Origin: Kofleriaceae bacterium
GTDB lineage: Bacteria; Myxococcota_A; Polyangia; Haliangiales; Haliangiaceae
Direction: 5' to 3'
DNA: 64,000 bases
Assembly: GCA_020633495.1 (NCBI GenBank)
Contig: JACKDR010000024.1
Coordinates: 61,734 to 125,733 of the forward strand
The translations under genes and the position numbers were made by a program. Positions 9,001 to 16,821 of the stretch are shown here, one piece after another (positions within the stretch are counted from its first letter, which is position 1; each line of letters opens with the position of its first letter). The notes under the pieces were generated by a model, which searched no databases, was not told where the DNA came from, and saw only the letters and a program-made list of their open reading frames with translations.

Positions 9001-10802
9001 AGATAGGAAGTAGCGTCCTTCTTGCGCTTCAGTTCTTTCAGATAGCCGTCCGCAAGAACGTCCGACGACGACCAGTACGTGTAGGACGTTACATCGTTCG
9101 AGCCGGACAGCGGCCCATCGACCGACGTCAAACGGCCGTAGCTGTCATAGGTGAACGTCGTCGTATAGTCGTACGAGATCGTTGCACCTGCCGCATTCAG
9201 CGTAAATCCAATCTCCTCGCGCGCCCCGAGTAGTCCGTCCGAGTTCCACGTGTAGAGAGTGCGGGCGCAGTCCGTCGTAGTGGTTCCGTCACAGTAACCG
9301 GTATAGGTCTTCAACTCGCTGAGCGTACGGACTTCAGTTGCCCGACCTGGGAAGTCCGAGTCGGCATAGAAGAGCCAGGTTCTGAAGCCGCTTGCGTCGT
9401 TCGTAGGCTCGTCGTCTGTGTCTCCTCGCGCTGCGATGGCCACCAATCCGTTTGCGTTGCGCTGGTAGCTCGTCCAGACACCATTCGCGTCCTTGCTCCC
9501 CGCAAGCTCATGAGTGCTTGACCAACTGTACTCTGTATTCTCAACGCATGCGCCCGTACACCCCGTCCCCAGGCCAGCCACGGGCAGGGCCGCGACTGTG
9601 TCGATCAGGTCCTCCGTGGGGGACGAGGTCTGCAGGCATCGCGCGGCACGGTAGCAAACGCCCGTGTTGGCACTCGAGGGATCTGTTTCGCCTCCGCATA
9701 GGAAGTCCGACCCGCAATCGCTGTCATCGTCACACGCAACTGTCCCCGTGCGATTGGAGTATATGACAGTGCCTCCCGAGCATTCAGACCGGTTCGAGGC
9801 ATACTCGAAGCCAGTTTCGCCGCTTGGCGCAGTCGACCGCGCGACCTTGCCGTTTGCCAGATACGCCACGTTCAGGATGGCGTTGCCATCGCCGTCAAGA
9901 ATGCTCTCGAGTTGCCCCCCTCCATACTCCAGCGTTTGCGTCGTCACTCCGCCCAGCGCCAATGCGGCAAGTTCGCCGCTGTCGTAGCTATATGTCGCGC
10001 TCACGCGGGTCACGACCGTGGCGCCGTCGACGGTCTGGTATCGAACTGCGGACAGGAGACCGGAACTATACTCGAACAGAAGACGTTTGTGCGACGAAGC
10101 GTCGGTGACTGTATAGACTTGACCATTTCCATCATACGCAATTGTGACAACATTTGGCGTCGAGAGCGAATCGCGGATCTCAGTCAGTTTCCCGACCGAT
10201 CCCGTCGTGTCGTAGGCATAGACTTCACCGGTTAGAGTCCGCATTTCCCAACCGTACGGCGTGGACGTAGACTGTCGCAGGTAGTCAACGTGAAACCCCT
10301 CCTGCGGTGTATAGTAGTCATATCCCGATGTTGTCGTGTCGTACTGAAACAGCACCTCCCTACCCGTGGTGAGATGGATTACGACTTGGTCCGGCGACGG
10401 CGAGGTGTCCTTGTCGAGCCACGACATGTAGTTGTGAGCCCAATGCGCGCCCAGTGGCACTCGGTATGCGGGGGGAGTCCCCCCTGGTGCCGCCATACTG
10501 CGATACGTTCGTTTGAACTCGAGTTTGGGCCCATACGGAGTCGCGACGGAGAGGTCGGGCACGAGCTCGTACACGAGTGCGCCACTGACCGGAGCGACTG
10601 CGCCCGCCTCCTCGCAGCCAAGCGGCTGCTCACAGGCCCCAGTTGTTTCGTATGGGCTGCAGCCCTCATCAGCTAGGAGATCGCTGTCGTTGTCGAGCCC
10701 GTCCCCACAGATCTCAGCGGCGTGCACGATTCCGACAGTGAACAGACAGAGATGGGCGACAGCTGCGAGGAGGAATAGCATTGAGTTCTTGTGCACCTTC
10801 AT
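6069..10802 (-). CDS. Rhs/YD-repeat protein, secreted
   Basis: 1577 residues. A signal peptide (about 1-28, LFLLAAVAHLCLFTVGIVHAA) is followed by a short Cys-rich motif (ICGDGLDNDSDLLADEGC) of the MopE kind. Next comes a DUF6531-like start (PYGPKLEFKRTYRS) and a long run of YD repeats (for example YTYSDDSQVAKIEF, FVYDSWGRLTKTEHP). The Rhs core end appears degenerate, as YSFDPLTGLAL instead of the usual DPxGR/DPxGL box. A unique roughly 170-residue C-terminus rich in Cys and Trp may be the variable effector tip. It is the last gene of a three-gene unit and its ATG overlaps the previous stop (ATGA). The strong AGGAGGT directly abuts this ATG; it is better spaced for a GTG two codons on (10796), so initiation there is possible. 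I do not recognise the toxin type. Confidence 0.85.
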   Translation of the reverse strand: MKVHKNSMLFLLAAVAHLCLFTVGIVHAAEICGDGLDNDSDLLADEGCSPYETTGACEQPLGCEEAGAVAPVSGALVYELVPDLSVATPYGPKLEFKRTYRSMAAPGGTPPAYRVPLGAHWAHNYMSWLDKDTSPSPDQVVIHLTTGREVLFQYDTTTSGYDYYTPQEGFHVDYLRQSTSTPYGWEMRTLTGEVYAYDTTGSVGKLTEIRDSLSTPNVVTIAYDGNGQVYTVTDASSHKRLLFEYSSGLLSAVRYQTVDGATVVTRVSATYSYDSGELAALALGGVTTQTLEYGGGQLESILDGDGNAILNVAYLANGKVARSTAPSGETGFEYASNRSECSGGTVIYSNRTGTVACDDDSDCGSDFLCGGETDPSSANTGVCYRAARCLQTSSPTEDLIDTVAALPVAGLGTGCTGACVENTEYSWSSTHELAGSKDANGVWTSYQRNANGLVAIAARGDTDDEPTNDASGFRTWLFYADSDFPGRATEVRTLSELKTYTGYCDGTTTTDCARTLYTWNSDGLLGAREEIGFTLNAAGATISYDYTTTFTYDSYGRLTSVDGPLSGSNDVTSYTYWSSSDVLADGYLKELKRKKDATSYLTTTYSDYGIWGKADAEMGPDGTYNCMSRDANHGKLTERRVAMAGQSSCATVDTSDIRTKFVYDSWGRLTKTEHPLGNCTFHVYDGRGRIVATKERDDCTLSSAGDTIEYTYSDDSQVAKIEFKNAAGSVVRRQEWAYFDGRQVSGLENPVSTSYSTAYTYSATGERTSVSFENYLGKTEVLRDVLDRDDEFRRYTGTSTYDAWLLSYPFQRTSANEVEDDDGKTSVRMWDDSGRQVKSTNPDGGTTVYVYDAGGRVTSRVEAFGAAGQVTHDFTYDNLGRVLTEDYGTEYCGAGEPVDVAYTYDAPPVSCPTGGLCSNTEGRLAHVRTTLLCSSLYPDHTLDQETFYAYDDAGHTVQEFIRDDSGRTAVQAYEWDKNGHNTKVTFPSGTYVAWTMGSSGSNSDAEKIYGMRRYAGTTTWLATATKWMPFGPLDEYEQYNVTGGPTYYYHMKADLEWNLGYRPSSVLYKNTSGTSHFRIDYSEDAKGRTAVRDYSYAAAGVQDEYLQYDLLDRLLCDAAVSGACPTSGSNLKTNVNGSPPYTASGDRMQLLHRGAAYGTYTYAFSLASGKDQISYMTSSPSTGTTYFAWDDRGNRTADDSTAYSYDARHYYYDGRANVRQMTGYRYSWPWWYSYTITNAYDQKGRRVFKSYVSGGSEAQWFFYYDLDDRLVEVRYTPNISSPSTYTIFQFYWMGERPVAYWQIDYPSVTTTRRYYVADDDNRVLEVWSWPTSGASARVWAANPDRGGWDEVVAGATLFQPLRGANGREYEEVETTAWNGTTPLRPPLRIGRAGAGYSFDPLTGLALVAGDDGSDGADPSWTGAYVPRERVRRPRSRLGSPVLGGGLAASEEDTLLAGLDLGIGTGSADRAGWSDPLMLRLSGEIVQPPSGADVFGLHPSFDPGDATECERHANEGFTGRTGCRLAALECKLDVLLGTNAPIEQCYTPLERYCQEMVLWWFTEQLKDCDEWDFNHNGY

Positions 10803-11314
10803 ACCTCCTCGCGAAAGCCAGCAACGATGCCGGTCAGAGTCTCTATATCTAGCTCGTCGGCTGCGGGGACCGTCTCGATGATGTGAAACACGTGGCTTTC
10901 CCCCTGCAAGACTACATGCAGTCGTCGATATCTCGTCGCAGATCCCGGAGGGGCAAAGGTCAGTGAGTAGAGCGCACCAGGCATCGGCTCAGTGATCGAC
11001 TCTTGGCCCTGCAGCTCGACTTCGGGCAGGGCGGAGATTGCGGCGCCAGTACTCGTCAGTGCACCTCCGGCTTTGACGTCTCCGCGGATAGCGACTGATC
11101 GGATCGCGACGCTACGGTGCTGATCATTGGGGTCGACGTAGATGGTGGAACCAAAGGCCTCATGCGCCTGCCAACCACGCGGCGCGACAACGCTGTAGCC
11201 AGAGCGTTCGTTGTGCACGCGAACGCCCTCGTCGGAGTGCGACGCTGCGCACGCAGCCACGAGGCACCCGCAGAGAGTCGCGAGCACAAGACGTTGTTGC
11301 ACGCGGGCTGTCAT
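10799..11314 (-). CDS. lipoprotein in Rhs operon
   Basis: 171 residues from the ATG at 11314, which overlaps the upstream stop (ATGA). The N-terminus MTARVQQRLVL followed by CGCLVAACAAS is a lipoprotein signal with the acylated Cys about position 22. The mature part begins SGYSVVAPRGWQAHEAFG and resembles the PsbP/DcrB-like fold family in outline (a GYS...P.GW strand pair, then a hydrophobic strand pattern); this is a weak match. Its own stop overlaps the Rhs start. Position between a small secreted protein and the Rhs gene suggests it helps deliver, anchor or neutralise the Rhs protein at the envelope, which is inference. Confidence 0.65.
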   Translation of the reverse strand: MTARVQQRLVLATLCGCLVAACAASHSDEGVRVHNERSGYSVVAPRGWQAHEAFGSTIYVDPNDQHRSVAIRSVAIRGDVKAGGALTSTGAAISALPEVELQGQESITEPMPGALYSLTFAPPGSATRYRRLHVVLQGESHVFHIIETVPAADELDIETLTGIVAGFREEV

Positions 11315-11736
11315 TCTACGACCCCGATCCTGTCGAGCCCAACGAGGCCACTTGCACGGCGTGCGTCCTCTGCTTGTCTCTGCGCGTCCGTCGTCCGCAC
11401 GGCCGACGAAAACGCATTGTGGACGTCTACGCCGCTCTGCGTCTCTGCCCACTGCTGTGTCGCCTCGAGTGCAGCTCGTTCGGCTTCGCTGTAGTCGTTC
11501 CAGGTAAGCGAGCCCTCGTCAGCGGGGTACGGAGTGAAGGGTTCGTGCCCTGGCTCCACCGCCTCGGCGCCCATGGGTGGTGGGTCGGAGTCCTCACTCA
11601 CGGGGCCAGGCGCTGGCTCTTCGTGTTCAGTGGACTCGTCGTCCGCCTGCGCCGCAGGGGGCGACAGGAAGAGCGTGGCGAGCAGCAGCACACCGACGGT
11701 TCGGGCAGTTGACTCGATTGCAACACGCTTGCGCAT
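11311..11736 (-). CDS. small secreted protein, first gene of Rhs operon
   Basis: 141 residues from the ATG at 11736, which has a good ribosome site (GGAAGAGGGG just upstream); a longer frame to 11838 lacks coding character. A signal peptide (RTVGVLLLATLFLSPPAAQA) is followed by an acidic, Pro-rich linker (DDESTEHEEPAPGPVSEDSD) and a helical C-terminal part (SEAERAALEATQQWAETQSG). No known family is recognised. It is joined by ATGA overlaps to the lipoprotein and Rhs genes, so the three are probably made together. Possible roles are a chaperone, carrier or regulator of the exported Rhs protein. Confidence 0.6.
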   Translation of the reverse strand: MRKRVAIESTARTVGVLLLATLFLSPPAAQADDESTEHEEPAPGPVSEDSDPPPMGAEAVEPGHEPFTPYPADEGSLTWNDYSEAERAALEATQQWAETQSGVDVHNAFSSAVRTTDAQRQAEDARRASGLVGLDRIGVVE

Positions 11737-12959
11737 ATTCCCCTCTTCCGGAATGAAGGCGGCGGCACCTGCGGCGCCATGCTCTCTCTCGCTCTCTCTC
11801 CGTATTATGCCGTCGCACGACTCCACATGAGACGTCAAGAGCTTCTGCGCGGGAGTTCATCAGCGCCAGCAGCGACACGATGTCACGTGTCGATCTGCGA
11901 TCGAGGGACGAGCCTTGTCGACCGCCGATCGCACTGAAGGCTCCGTACGCGACTCGCCTCATGCGCGACCGAGCGCAGCACGGCCCGACCTGTCGCGCTT
12001 GCCCGACCCGGGCGTGCGCGCTCGAGGACGACGGTCAAGTGTGCTCGTCGAGCAGCGGCAATGCGGGCAGCGAGCAGCGATGTTGGTCTGCGACGCCGAA
12101 GCTCTGGGTCGCAGCCGAGCAGGACCTTCCGTCCACAGCAATCGACACGGCGAACACGCTGCTCCAGCAATCCTCACGTCGCGCACCGTCAAGGGCTGAA
12201 GGCAACAGGAGCTGCTTCAGCGAACAGGGCGCGTCCTTCTCTAGGATGCGCTCATGGCGACGAGCGTGTGGGCAACCGTGTACCGAGGAGGCTCCGACAC
12301 GTGCTGCGCTAGATGATGTGGAGTTCGGCAAGCCGTTTTCCTGGCGGCGCTGGCCCACTCGAAATCCTCGTACGTGACGAGGGAGAGCTGCGCGATGTGA
12401 CGAATGAGGTTGCGCACGATCGATCACGGCACGCTGGGCCGTCGGCCGAGAAGGCTGGCGAAGGTCGGTGGCTTGCTCGACACCCGCGTGCCGGGAAGGG
12501 CTCCACGGCTCAACGACTGGTCGCTTCGACCTGGCTGTGTGCACGCAAGCCCGCCACAAGCGACGTCTCACAGACGATAGCTCGCCGGAGCGGTGAGATT
12601 GGGGCCTGCGACACAACCTACCGCCGACGTGCACTCGCCCGGTAATCCTGCTTGGTGCGTTCGACCCGCCCAGGGCCGAGCACGCCGGATGGCATCAGTG
12701 CGCCTGGGGTCCCAGCGTTTCGCCGCTATCCGAGGGATCCGAGCTGCAAGAGCAGCTTGGCAAGCCGTCGGCGCAAGGCACCGATGTCACGCTTGGCCAC
12801 CCAGCCAACCTGTGCGCAAACGAGGCCGCGCAAGATCGGATCCACCAGGTTGGATTGGTCACCACGAGGCTCCACATCGATGCGCGTCGGTGCAATGCTA
12901 CGGTCCGCGGTGGTGCCGTGGATCTGCGTCGGCATCGGTCGCGCAACATCGCAGAATGC
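11737..12959. other. gene-poor decayed stretch at island end
   Basis: About 1.2 kb with no convincing gene apart from one possible short ORF (12726-12935). Frames are short and switch often. On the minus strand around 12240-12480 a peptide-like stretch can be read only across an internal TGA and then ends, as in a decayed gene. No integrase signature (R-H-R-Y) and no complete transposase can be read. It also holds the promoter of the leftward Rhs operon, close to 11740-11840, but I cannot place the boxes. Confidence 0.5.
12726..12935 (-). CDS. possible small ORF beside the attachment site
   Basis: A 69-residue frame (MPTQIHGTTADRS to LLLQLGSLG) with plausible codon use and an amphipathic basic C-terminal helix (KRDIGALRRRLAKLLLQL). 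It begins 25 bp from the tRNA-Thr fragment. Small genes beside att sites are often excisionases or ends of integrases, but no such family is recognisable, and it may be the remnant of a decayed gene. Confidence 0.25.
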   Translation of the reverse strand: MPTQIHGTTADRSIAPTRIDVEPRGDQSNLVDPILRGLVCAQVGWVAKRDIGALRRRLAKLLLQLGSLG

Positions 12960-13005
12960 CTTCGTAAACCGTAGGTCCGGAGTTCAAATCTCCGCAGCGG
13001 CTCCA
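12960..13005 (+). other. 3' half of tRNA-Thr(CGT): probable attachment-site repeat of integrated island
   Basis: From the anticodon loop (TTCGTAA, anticodon CGT) to the encoded CCA this matches a bacterial tRNA-Thr 3' half. The T-arm is intact (stem CGGAG / CTCCG closing the loop TTCAAAT), then a 7-base acceptor strand CAGCGGC, discriminator T and CCA at 13003-13005. The expected 5' half (GCCGCTG..., D-arm, 5' anticodon stem) is absent: the bases before the loop do not pair with ACCGT at 12968-12972. Composition shifts from lower GC on the left to very high GC on the right exactly here. Such 3' duplicates are left when tyrosine-integrase elements insert into tRNA genes, so this should be one att end with the full tRNA gene to the left. 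Confidence 0.8.
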
Positions 13006-13021
13006 GTCATCGAGCGTCCTG

Positions 13022-13861
13022 GTGGTCGGGTTGATCTCTGTCGAGCAGCGCGCACGGTTCGAGGCCGACGGCTTCCTGCGGCTCCCCGGGTTCGTCGCGC
13101 CGGCGGCGTGTGACGCGCTGCGGACGCGCGCCGCCGCGCTGGTCGACGCGGTCGACGCCGACGAGCTCGGCTCGGTGTTCTCGACCCGCGATCAGGTCCG
13201 CACCACCGACGACTACTTCCTCGACTCGGGCGACCAGGTCCGGTGCTTCCTCGAGGAGGACGCGGTCGACGACGCCGGCCGGCTGCGCCGCGACAAGGCG
13301 CTGGCGATCAACAAGATCGGGCACGCCCTGCACGACCTCGACCCGGTGTTCGACGGCTTCTCGCGGACCGCCGAGCTGGCCGCGCTGGTCGCGGCGCTGG
13401 GCGTCGACGACCCGCGCCTGATGCAGTCGATGTACATCTTCAAGCAGCCGTTCATCGGCGGCGAGGTCCGCATCCACCAGGACGCGACCTTCCTGCACAC
13501 CGAGCCGCCCGGGGTGATCGGGCTGTGGTTCGCGCTGCAGGACGCCACCGTCGACAACGGCTGCCTGTGGGCGATCCCCGGCGGCCACGCCGGCGGCCTG
13601 CGCAGCCGCTTCGTGCGCGACGGCCGCCGCACCCGCATGGAGGTCCTCGACCCGACGCCGTGGGACGAGGCCGAGCTGATCCCGCTCGAGGCGCGCCAGG
13701 GCGATCTGATCGTCCTGCACGGCCTGGCGCCGCACGCCAGCCGGCCCAACCGGTCACCGACGTCGCGCCACGCCTACACCCTGCACGTCGTCCCGGGCGG
13801 CGCCGCGTACCCGGCGAGCAACTGGCTGCAGCGCGCGACCCCGGCGCGCGGCTTCCGCTGA
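13022..13861 (+). CDS. phytanoyl-CoA dioxygenase (PhyH) family protein
   Basis: 279 residues, a non-haem Fe(II)/2-oxoglutarate oxygenase of the PhyH/PHYHD1 type. The iron-binding facial triad is visible: HQD (His152, Asp154) and a distal His in LHGLAPHAS (His238 most likely); the 2-oxoglutarate region follows (SRHAYTLHVV). GQPF-like and GLWFALQDAT motifs match the eukaryote-like PHYHD1 branch. The GTG at 13022 lies 16 bp after the tRNA fragment; a TTG at 13031 is an alternative. It is the first gene of the chromosomal backbone right of the island. The substrate is unknown. Confidence 0.85.
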   Translation: MVGLISVEQRARFEADGFLRLPGFVAPAACDALRTRAAALVDAVDADELGSVFSTRDQVRTTDDYFLDSGDQVRCFLEEDAVDDAGRLRRDKALAINKIGHALHDLDPVFDGFSRTAELAALVAALGVDDPRLMQSMYIFKQPFIGGEVRIHQDATFLHTEPPGVIGLWFALQDATVDNGCLWAIPGGHAGGLRSRFVRDGRRTRMEVLDPTPWDEAELIPLEARQGDLIVLHGLAPHASRPNRSPTSRHAYTLHVVPGGAAYPASNWLQRATPARGFR

Positions 13862-13935
13862 TCGGGGCGCGCGGCGCCGGCGAGATCCGGGGCCGCGGCC
13901 CTGCCCCGGTCGCCGATCACCGGTACATTGCCGGC

Positions 13936-14457
13936 GTGAGTCATCTCGACGAGGCCGCGTTCGCACGGACGGTCGCCGCGTGCACGCGCTGCGGCGGCAG
14001 CGAGCTGGAGGTGTCGACCTACGTCGACCGCAAGCTGGCGGTCATGCTGGCCGACCCCAGCGACGACGGCGCCTGGGCCTACGACGGCGAGGCGTTCATC
14101 GACGGCGTCTACCGGATCCGGTGCACGGCCTGCGGCGTCGACGCCTACGCCTCCGACGACTGCCCCCGCTGCCACCGCGCCGGCGGCCTCGCCGACGGCC
14201 TCGGCCACGTCACCCGGCTCGAGGTGCCGCGACGGTGCCCGAGCTGTGACGAGCTCGAGCTGACGCTGATCGCGTTCGCGCCCGGCACGGTGACCGTGCG
14301 CGGCCCGGGGCGCCCGGCGCCGCCGACCGCGCGCGCCGAGCTCGGCGAGCCCGGCTTCCACGTCGTCGCGATCGCCTGCGACGCCTGCGACTGGGCGGTG
14401 GTGTCGGAGCGCTGCCCGATCTGCGACGCGGCCCCGCCGCTGCGCGCCCGCGCCTGA
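13936..14457 (+). CDS. zinc-ribbon protein with six CxxC knuckles
   Basis: 173 residues starting at a GTG (VSHLDEAAF). Six CxxC pairs (CTRC, CTAC, CPRC, CPSC, CDAC, CPIC) are spaced so that they could form three zinc ribbons, with short hydrophobic strands between. There is no signal peptide or membrane span, so it is probably cytoplasmic. No catalytic motif is seen. Zinc-ribbon repeats of this sort bind nucleic acid or proteins. The family is not recognised more precisely. Confidence 0.7.
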   Translation: MSHLDEAAFARTVAACTRCGGSELEVSTYVDRKLAVMLADPSDDGAWAYDGEAFIDGVYRIRCTACGVDAYASDDCPRCHRAGGLADGLGHVTRLEVPRRCPSCDELELTLIAFAPGTVTVRGPGRPAPPTARAELGEPGFHVVAIACDACDWAVVSERCPICDAAPPLRARA

Positions 14458-14467
14458 CCGCGATCGC

Positions 14468-14488
14468 CCGCGGCGTCGCGCGCCGCGG
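14468..14488. terminator. GC-rich hairpin after the zinc-ribbon gene
   Basis: An 8-bp perfect stem (CCGCGGCG / CGCCGCGG) with a 5-base loop, 11 bases after the stop at 14457. No T-tract follows, so intrinsic termination would be of the T-less type seen in GC-rich genomes. Confidence 0.4.
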
Positions 14489-14622
14489 CGCGCGCTGAAA
14501 CGCTGCAACGACGCGCGTTGCAAACCGCTTCGCTGCGCGGTCGTGCCGCACCGTCGGTCGCGCCACGGCGCGCCCACGCGCGTCCACCCGCGACGGCACG
14601 CGCGCTGCAACGGAGCTCGCGC

Positions 14623-15491
14623 ATGTCCCGCTTCGCAACGCGCGCGACGCTCGTCGCGCTCGGCGCCCTCGGTGCGCTCGCCGGCTGTCGTGCCGAGGAG
14701 CGCGCGACCGCCGGCACGCCCGTCCCCGCCGCCGCCACCACCACGGTGATCTCGCGATCGCCCTACCACCCGGTCGATGTCGCGACGATCCCCGACGGGC
14801 CGCTCGGCGACGCCATCCGCCGCGGCAAGCAGATCGTCGAGCACACCTACGAGGAGCTCCCCGATCACGTCGGCGACAAGCTGCACTGCACCAGCTGCCA
14901 CCTCGCCGGCGGCACGGTCGCCGACGCCGGCCCGTGGGTCGGCATGCCCGGCCTGTTCCCGCAGTACCGCTCGCGCGGCGCCCGGGTCATCTCCCTGGCC
15001 GATCGCATCAACGGCTGCTTCGAGCGCAGCATGAACGGCTCGCCGCTCGATCCGCGCAGCGACGAGATGATCGCGATCGAGGCGTACATGAGCTTCCTGT
15101 CGAAGGGCGTCAAGAGCGGTGCGTCGCTGCCCGGGCGCGGCTTCGCCAAGATCGATCCGCCGCCGGTGCCGGACCGCGCCCACGGCGCCGAGGTCTACGC
15201 CACGACCTGCGCGGCGTGCCACGGCGCCGACGGCGCCGGGCAGTTCCCCGGCGGGGTCTACACGTTCCCGCCGCTGTGGGGCGACCACTCGTTCAACATC
15301 GGCGCCGGCATGGCGCGCCTCGACACCGCGGCCGCGTTCATCCACGCCAACATGCCGCTGGGCGCGGGCGGCTGTCGCCGCAGGACGCCTACGACGTCGC
15401 CGACTTCGTGATCCACCAGCCGCGCCCCGACTTCGCGCGCAAGGACGGCGACTGGCCCAAGGGCGGCAAGCCGCGGGACGCGCGGTACTGA
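14623..15491 (+). CDS. TsdA-like diheme cytochrome c lipoprotein (frame broken near 15365)
   Basis: A lipoprotein signal (ALGALAGC, Cys about 22) is followed by two c-type haem sites, CTSCH in the N-terminal half and CAACH in the C-terminal half. Between them is the TsdA-type segment RINGCFERSMNG, whose Cys can serve as axial haem ligand. This arrangement fits thiosulfate dehydrogenase (tetrathionate-forming) or related diheme cytochromes. The frame breaks near 15361-15372: the first frame ends in an odd Arg-rich tail, while a frame one base off continues as LSPQDAYDVADFVIHQ to a stop at 15491. One missing base in a GGCGGC run explains it, either a sequencing error or a true mutation. It is followed at once by a porin gene and a rhodanese. 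Confidence 0.8.
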
Positions 15492-15492
15492 C

Positions 15493-16704
15493 GTGCACGC
15501 CCCATCGACGTCGCCCCGGGCCCGCCGCGCCGGCGCCGTGCTCGCCCTGATCGCCGGGACCGCGCTCGGCGCCACGCCCGCCGCCGCCGAGGAGGCCGCC
15601 CCGCTGCCGCCGGCGCCGGTCGACGTCGCCGCGTTCCCGCCGCCGGCGGCGCCGCCGCCGCGCGACCTCGGCGTCGAGGTCCACGGCGTGGTCGCGCCGT
15701 GGTGGACGCCGTGGTCGCAGCCGGGCCCCGGCGCCGCGACCGACGCGGTCCGTCTGCGCTTCGCGGTGCTGCGCGTCGACGCCCGACCGGCGCCGCGCGT
15801 CACCGTGCTGGCGCGGCTCGGCCTGATGCTGCCGGGGTCGCCGCTGCTCGACGCCCAGGCCACCTACCAGCCGGTCGACGCGGTCGGCGTGACGTTCGGC
15901 CAGTTCCGCCTGCCGATCGGCGCGTCGGCGACGACGCTGGCGCCGCAGCTGACCATGCTCGATCGCCCGCGCTACGTGTACGCGATGACCAAGCTGGCGT
16001 TCCGCGACGTCGGCGCGATGATCCACACCGGGCCCGGCGGGCTCGCCGACGGCCTGGTCCACGCCCGGGTCGCGCTGGCCGGCGGCAGCGGCCGCCTCGG
16101 CAACGGGGTCGCCCGCGCGCCCGCCGCGGGTCAGTACCTGGTCGCCGCCCGGGTCGTCGTCGACGCCGGGCGCCGCGTCTTCGGCGGCGCCCGCGACCGG
16201 CTCGCGGTCGGCGCGTCGTACCTGCGCTCGCACGATCCGGCGATCGACACCGGCAGCCCCGCCGACGACGCCACCCTGGCGGCCGGCACGCTGGGCCGCA
16301 CCCTGGCGCCGATCGGGGTCGAGCGCGTCACCAGCCTGATCGGCGCCGACGCCACCGTCGCGCGCGGCGCGGCGTGGGCCCAGGCCGAGGCCATGTACCT
16401 GCGGTCGCGCGGCGTCGACGATCCGGCGCGGCGCGACGCCGCCGGCGTCAGCGTCGAGGTGGCGTGGACCCTGCCCGTGCGCCTCGCCGACCACGCCCTG
16501 CAGATCGCGGCGCGCGGCGAGCGCTTCGATCCCGACCTCGACGCCGCCGGCGACGCCCAGCACGTCGCGGCGGTCGGGCTCAACGCGTCGCTGGCGCGGC
16601 TGCGGTGGTCGGTGTTCGGCAGCGTCACCGCCTTCGACGACGCCGCCACCGGGGCGTCGCGGCACGCCGGCGAGCTGGCGGTGCGCGCGGTCGCGACCTT
16701 CTGA
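15493..16704 (+). CDS. outer-membrane porin (OprP/OprO-like)
   Basis: 403 residues. A signal peptide (AGAVLALIAGTALGATPAAA) and Pro/Ala linker lead into alternating strands typical of a beta-barrel, ending in Phe (VRAVATF), the usual terminal residue for BAM recognition. Motifs such as GVTFGQFRLPIGA and KLAFRDVGAMIHTG resemble phosphate-selective porin O/P family members. The GTG start lies 1 base after the cytochrome stop, so they form one operon. A role in uptake of the anion used by the cytochrome is a reasonable inference. Confidence 0.75.
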   Translation: MHAPSTSPRARRAGAVLALIAGTALGATPAAAEEAAPLPPAPVDVAAFPPPAAPPPRDLGVEVHGVVAPWWTPWSQPGPGAATDAVRLRFAVLRVDARPAPRVTVLARLGLMLPGSPLLDAQATYQPVDAVGVTFGQFRLPIGASATTLAPQLTMLDRPRYVYAMTKLAFRDVGAMIHTGPGGLADGLVHARVALAGGSGRLGNGVARAPAAGQYLVAARVVVDAGRRVFGGARDRLAVGASYLRSHDPAIDTGSPADDATLAAGTLGRTLAPIGVERVTSLIGADATVARGAAWAQAEAMYLRSRGVDDPARRDAAGVSVEVAWTLPVRLADHALQIAARGERFDPDLDAAGDAQHVAAVGLNASLARLRWSVFGSVTAFDDAATGASRHAGELAVRAVATF

Positions 16705-16821
16705 GCGCGCCGGCGCCGCGGCGGAACGTTGCACGACGTTGCGCGCCCCGGGCTCGACCCCGCGCGGCGCGGCCTGTGGCGCCAACCGCGGCCTGGCCCG
16801 CCGCTTGCTGTTCTGGTGGAC

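Noticed and set aside
12035..12634. Minus-strand 199-codon frame as an integrase or transposase
   Set aside because: No R-H-R-Y, DDE or zinc motifs; the composition is low in hydrophobic core residues, and neighbouring frames look equally poor.
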